Translations under genes and position numbers: made by a program
From: Aquimarina sp042434915
GTDB taxonomy: Bacteria; Bacteroidota; Bacteroidia; Flavobacteriales; Flavobacteriaceae
Assembly: GCF_042434915.1 (NCBI RefSeq)
Contig: NZ_CP170198.1
Coordinates: 3,100,001 to 3,164,000, forward strand
Direction: 5' to 3'
Length of the DNA: 64,000 bases
Shown here: positions 63,184 to 64,000 of the stretch, piece by piece
How the letters are laid out: each line of letters begins with the position of its first letter
Position numbering within the stretch: the stretch's first letter is position 1
The notes under the pieces: model-generated
Seen by the model: the letters and a program-made list of their open reading frames with translations, nothing else
Databases searched by the model: none
Told to the model about the DNA's origin: nothing

Positions 63184-64000
63184 ATGAAAATAATTAAAAA
63201 TAGTATCGTTACAGGTAAGTTTAGTAAACCATTACTAACAGATATTTTTTTTGAAGAAACCACATTCGCAAAACCAGTTATTTTATTTTGTCATGGATAT
63301 AAGGGCTTTAAAGATTGGGGTCCATGGGATTTGGTCGCCAAGTTTTTTGCGAAAAAAGGGTATTGCTTTATCAAATTTAATTTTTCGCATAATGGATGTA
63401 CGGTAGAGCAACCGGATTATTTTGATGATCTACAGAGTTTCGGAGAAAACACATATTCCAAAGAAATGAGTGATGTAGACAGTTTGTTGGATTGGATATA
63501 TGGCAAACAAAATCCTTATATTAAGCATATGGATCTTTCAAAAGTTTCTATTATTGGACACTCGAGAGGGGGTGGTATAGCTACACTCGTGGCAGCAATT
63601 GACTCTAGAATTCGTACATTGATAACCTGGGCTGGCGTTTCAAATTTTAAGGATAGATTTCCCAAAGAAAAAGCACTTTCTGATTGGAAAAAATCTGGTG
63701 TTATGTATGTGACAAATAAAAGAACTTTACAAGAAATGCCACATTATTATTCTTTTTACACTGATTTTTTGCAAAATGAAAAGAATTTAACAATAGAAAT
63801 AGCTGCCAAAAAGATAAATATTCCTACGTTAATAATACATGGAGAGTTGGATACCGCTGTGACCTATAAAGAAGCCAAAAATTTAAAAACTTGGATACCA
63901 CATAGTACACTCATCACCATAGAGGAAGCAAATCACGTATTTGGGGCTCAACATCCCTATTGCCAAAAAAAATTACCGAGCCAACTATTAAAAGCAGTAG
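63184..64000 (+). CDS. Alpha/beta hydrolase, 3' end cut by window edge
   Basis: The frame is open for 272 codons from ATG 63184 to the window end. It has the oxyanion/His region VILFCHGYKGFKDWGPW, the nucleophile elbow GHSRGGG, the acid GELDTAV and the catalytic His in EANHVFGA. The protein is of the dienelactone hydrolase/esterase type (prolyl oligopeptidase-like); the substrate is unknown. It follows the AddB-like gene by six bases and is probably co-transcribed. No signal peptide is seen. Confidence 0.88.
   Translation, partial: MKIIKNSIVTGKFSKPLLTDIFFEETTFAKPVILFCHGYKGFKDWGPWDLVAKFFAKKGYCFIKFNFSHNGCTVEQPDYFDDLQSFGENTYSKEMSDVDSLLDWIYGKQNPYIKHMDLSKVSIIGHSRGGGIATLVAAIDSRIRTLITWAGVSNFKDRFPKEKALSDWKKSGVMYVTNKRTLQEMPHYYSFYTDFLQNEKNLTIEIAAKKINIPTLIIHGELDTAVTYKEAKNLKTWIPHSTLITIEEANHVFGAQHPYCQKKLPSQLLKAV

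Overview
The window is AT-rich, gene-dense chromosomal DNA from a member of the Flavobacteriaceae (Bacteroidota). Several things point there: the acpP-fabF-rnc-IPExxxVDY-pyk gene order, DUF3078 and DUF2480 proteins, a secreted protein with a type IX secretion (T9SS) tail, many lipoproteins with short lipoboxes, TAnnTTTG -7 promoter boxes, and A-rich leaders in place of Shine-Dalgarno sites. The genus cannot be fixed from the sequence. I saw no tRNA, rRNA, CRISPR array, insertion sequence, integrase or phage gene.

Layout. 1-129: the 5' end of thiL, running off the left edge. 552-10536: iron-sulfur cluster assembly. sufA, sufB, sufC and sufD lie together, interrupted by a metallo-beta-lactamase-fold lipoprotein and a small lipoprotein. 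sufS and a sufE-sufT-DUF2480 group follow as separate transcription units, with an M43 metalloprotease and a DUF4377 lipoprotein between them. 10711-19155: two tandem DUF3078 outer-membrane proteins, hflX, and two tandem endonuclease/exonuclease/phosphatase proteins, one cytosolic and one secreted by T9SS. 19297-27481: a lipocalin-like lipoprotein, Xaa-Pro aminopeptidase, a sortilin-like beta-propeller protein, the cbpA-cbpM chaperone pair, DUF2721 and a soluble PAS histidine kinase. 27536-33367: pyruvate kinase, fatty acid synthesis and RNase III on the minus strand, then purN and RNase HI. 33368-36208: an accessory patch with an orphan double-glycine peptide, a decayed second RNase HI gene, an SdpI-family membrane protein and an astacin protease with two chitin-binding-like repeats. 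36564-43285: sugar/nucleoside kinase, a PurF-type amidotransferase, CYTH protein, NAD(P)-binding protein, DNA polymerase IV and methionine aminotransferase. 43479-47333: succinate dehydrogenase sdhCAB with a four-helix-bundle gene inserted between sdhA and sdhB. 47457-49419: a second accessory patch with a broken prolyl oligopeptidase, an unknown lipoprotein and a second orphan double-glycine peptide. 49485-64000: epimerase, M28 peptidase, CBS protein, Zn-finger protein, deacetylase, Mn-type superoxide dismutase, an AddA-like helicase-nuclease, an OmpA protein with thrombospondin type 3 repeats, an AddB-like nuclease and a truncated alpha/beta hydrolase.

Most of the window is core metabolism and maintenance. 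SufS and SufE mobilise sulfur for the SufBCD scaffold, SufA and SufT act downstream, and SdhB is a likely client. The most unusual content is in the two accessory patches. Each carries a short peptide whose N-terminal leader ends in Gly-Gly, as in bacteriocin or RiPP precursors, with no maturase or exporter nearby, and each lies beside a decayed gene. The rnhA remnant and the frameshifted S9 peptidase were found by reading past the open reading frames.
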